A stretch of 7,460 nt of DNA, from contig CAKSVK010000173.1 in assembly GCA_934502905.1 (NCBI GenBank), forward strand, positions 1 through 7,460, read 5' to 3'. Origin of the DNA: an uncultured Chitinophagaceae bacterium. Its GTDB lineage: Bacteria; Bacteroidota; Bacteroidia; Chitinophagales; Chitinophagaceae. The notes under the pieces were generated by a model. That model was given only the letters and a program-made list of their open reading frames with translations. It was not told where the DNA came from and searched no databases. Below, in pieces: positions 6,737 to 7,460 of this stretch (position 1 is the stretch's first letter; each line of letters begins with the position of its first letter). A program made the position numbers and the translations under genes.

Positions 6737-7460
6737 ATGCGAGGATTATCAGGAAAAATAGCTGTGGTCACGGGTGGCTTGGGGGATCTGGGATATGCTG
6801 TGGCGCAGCGGCTGCAGGAGGAAGGATGCAGGATCGTGCTGGTGGATATACAAACGGATACCGGAAACAAGGCAAAAGCGGTCGGTGCTGCTATGTTTGT
6901 GCAGGTGGACATCAGCGATGAAGCTGCTGTAAAAAAAGCCTGCGATGAAATTGCTGCAAATGTTGGCAATGCAGATATCCTGGTAAATACCGCTGCTTAT
7001 TTTGTATTCAAGGGGGTGGAAGCTACCGCAGAAGACTGGGCGAGGATAAACGCTGTAAACATTGGCGGTACCTCGCTGATGGCGAAATACATAGTGCCGC
7101 AGATGCGTAAAAACGGTGGCGGCAGCATTATTAATTATTCATCAGTCAGCGGCTTTGTAGGGCAATCCAATTTTGCAACTTACAATGCTACCAAGTTTGC
7201 GATCAGGGGGCTGACCAAATGCTGGGCACAGGACCTGGCGCCGGATGGCATCCGGGTAAATACCTTATGTCCCGGTTATATATATACGAGCGCATTTATT
7301 AATTCCTGTGAAAAGCTGGGGCTGGATATAGAAGAAGAAAACAAGAGGGCTTCGGCTATGCATCTGCTGAACCGGCAGGGCAGGGTGGAAGAAGTGGCTG
7401 CAGCTGCGGCATTTCTTGCCAGCGATGATGCATCGTTTATAACAGGCAGTGATTTATTGG
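6737..7460 (+). CDS. Short-chain dehydrogenase/reductase (SDR), 3' end cut by window
   Basis: The open frame runs from ATG at 6737 to the window edge without a stop (241 complete codons), close to the usual 250-260 residue length of a classical SDR, so only the C-terminal end is missing. The start is the first codon after an in-frame TGA at 6731, and its product opens with GLSGKIAVVTGG as typical SDRs do. Visible features: a Rossmann glycine segment TGGLGDLG (12-19), Asp37 at the end of the second strand (suggesting NAD preference), VDIS (57-60), NTAA (84-87) in place of NNAG, Asn108, and the catalytic Ser136, Tyr149 and Lys153 with standard spacing. It is cytosolic. It lies 11 bases after the rhamnosidase, so a sugar or sugar-acid substrate such as L-rhamnose or a product of its catabolism is plausible, but substrate cannot be read from sequence. 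Confidence 0.93.
   Translation, partial: MRGLSGKIAVVTGGLGDLGYAVAQRLQEEGCRIVLVDIQTDTGNKAKAVGAAMFVQVDISDEAAVKKACDEIAANVGNADILVNTAAYFVFKGVEATAEDWARINAVNIGGTSLMAKYIVPQMRKNGGGSIINYSSVSGFVGQSNFATYNATKFAIRGLTKCWAQDLAPDGIRVNTLCPGYIYTSAFINSCEKLGLDIEEENKRASAMHLLNRQGRVEEVAAAAAFLASDDASFITGSDLL

Noticed and set aside
6730..6921. Open frame starting at ATG 6730
   Set aside because: It is in a different frame from the SDR starting at 6737, which has all the family motifs. The 6730 frame is Gly/Arg/Cys-rich noise.

Overview
The window looks like a piece of a Bacteroidota chromosome, most likely from the Chitinophaga/Chitinophagaceae side of the phylum. This is inferred from the style of the large alpha-L-rhamnosidase, the absence of Shine-Dalgarno sequences before the genes, an AT-rich intergenic region with a TAnnTTTG-type element, and moderate-GC coding DNA. 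No RNA gene, CRISPR array, insertion sequence or phage gene is visible.

Layout. Positions 1-160 hold no convincing gene, only short repeats. Positions 161-3273 form a four-gene minus-strand operon, read right to left: an SPFH-domain protein with a C-terminal SHOCT motif (2335-3273), an 82-residue zinc-ribbon protein (2019-2267), a 309-residue coiled-coil protein with a central zinc ribbon (1086-2015), and an acidic 279-residue protein of an uncharacterised family (214-1053). A hairpin terminator follows at 161-196. A 668-base AT-rich region (3274-3941) with several perfect palindromes separates this operon from a divergent plus-strand unit: a secreted GH78 alpha-L-rhamnosidase (3942-6725) and, 11 bases later, a short-chain dehydrogenase/reductase that runs off the right edge (6737-7460+).

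Function. The plus-strand pair fits carbohydrate use: the rhamnosidase would release L-rhamnose from plant or microbial glycans outside the cytoplasm, and the SDR may oxidise a sugar or sugar acid inside the cell. The minus-strand operon is the more interesting part. Its SPFH protein belongs to the soluble YdjI-like ('virion core protein-like') branch. In Bacillus subtilis, ydjI sits with pspA/ydjF and the zinc-ribbon gene ydjG in a membrane-stress operon. Here the same kind of SPFH protein is coupled to two different zinc-ribbon proteins and a repeat-containing acidic protein, with no PspA and no obvious transmembrane segment. It may be a Bacteroidota version of an SPFH-based membrane-associated scaffold or stress module whose three downstream partners have no known function. 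That role is inference, since the sequence shows only the domains and the gene order.
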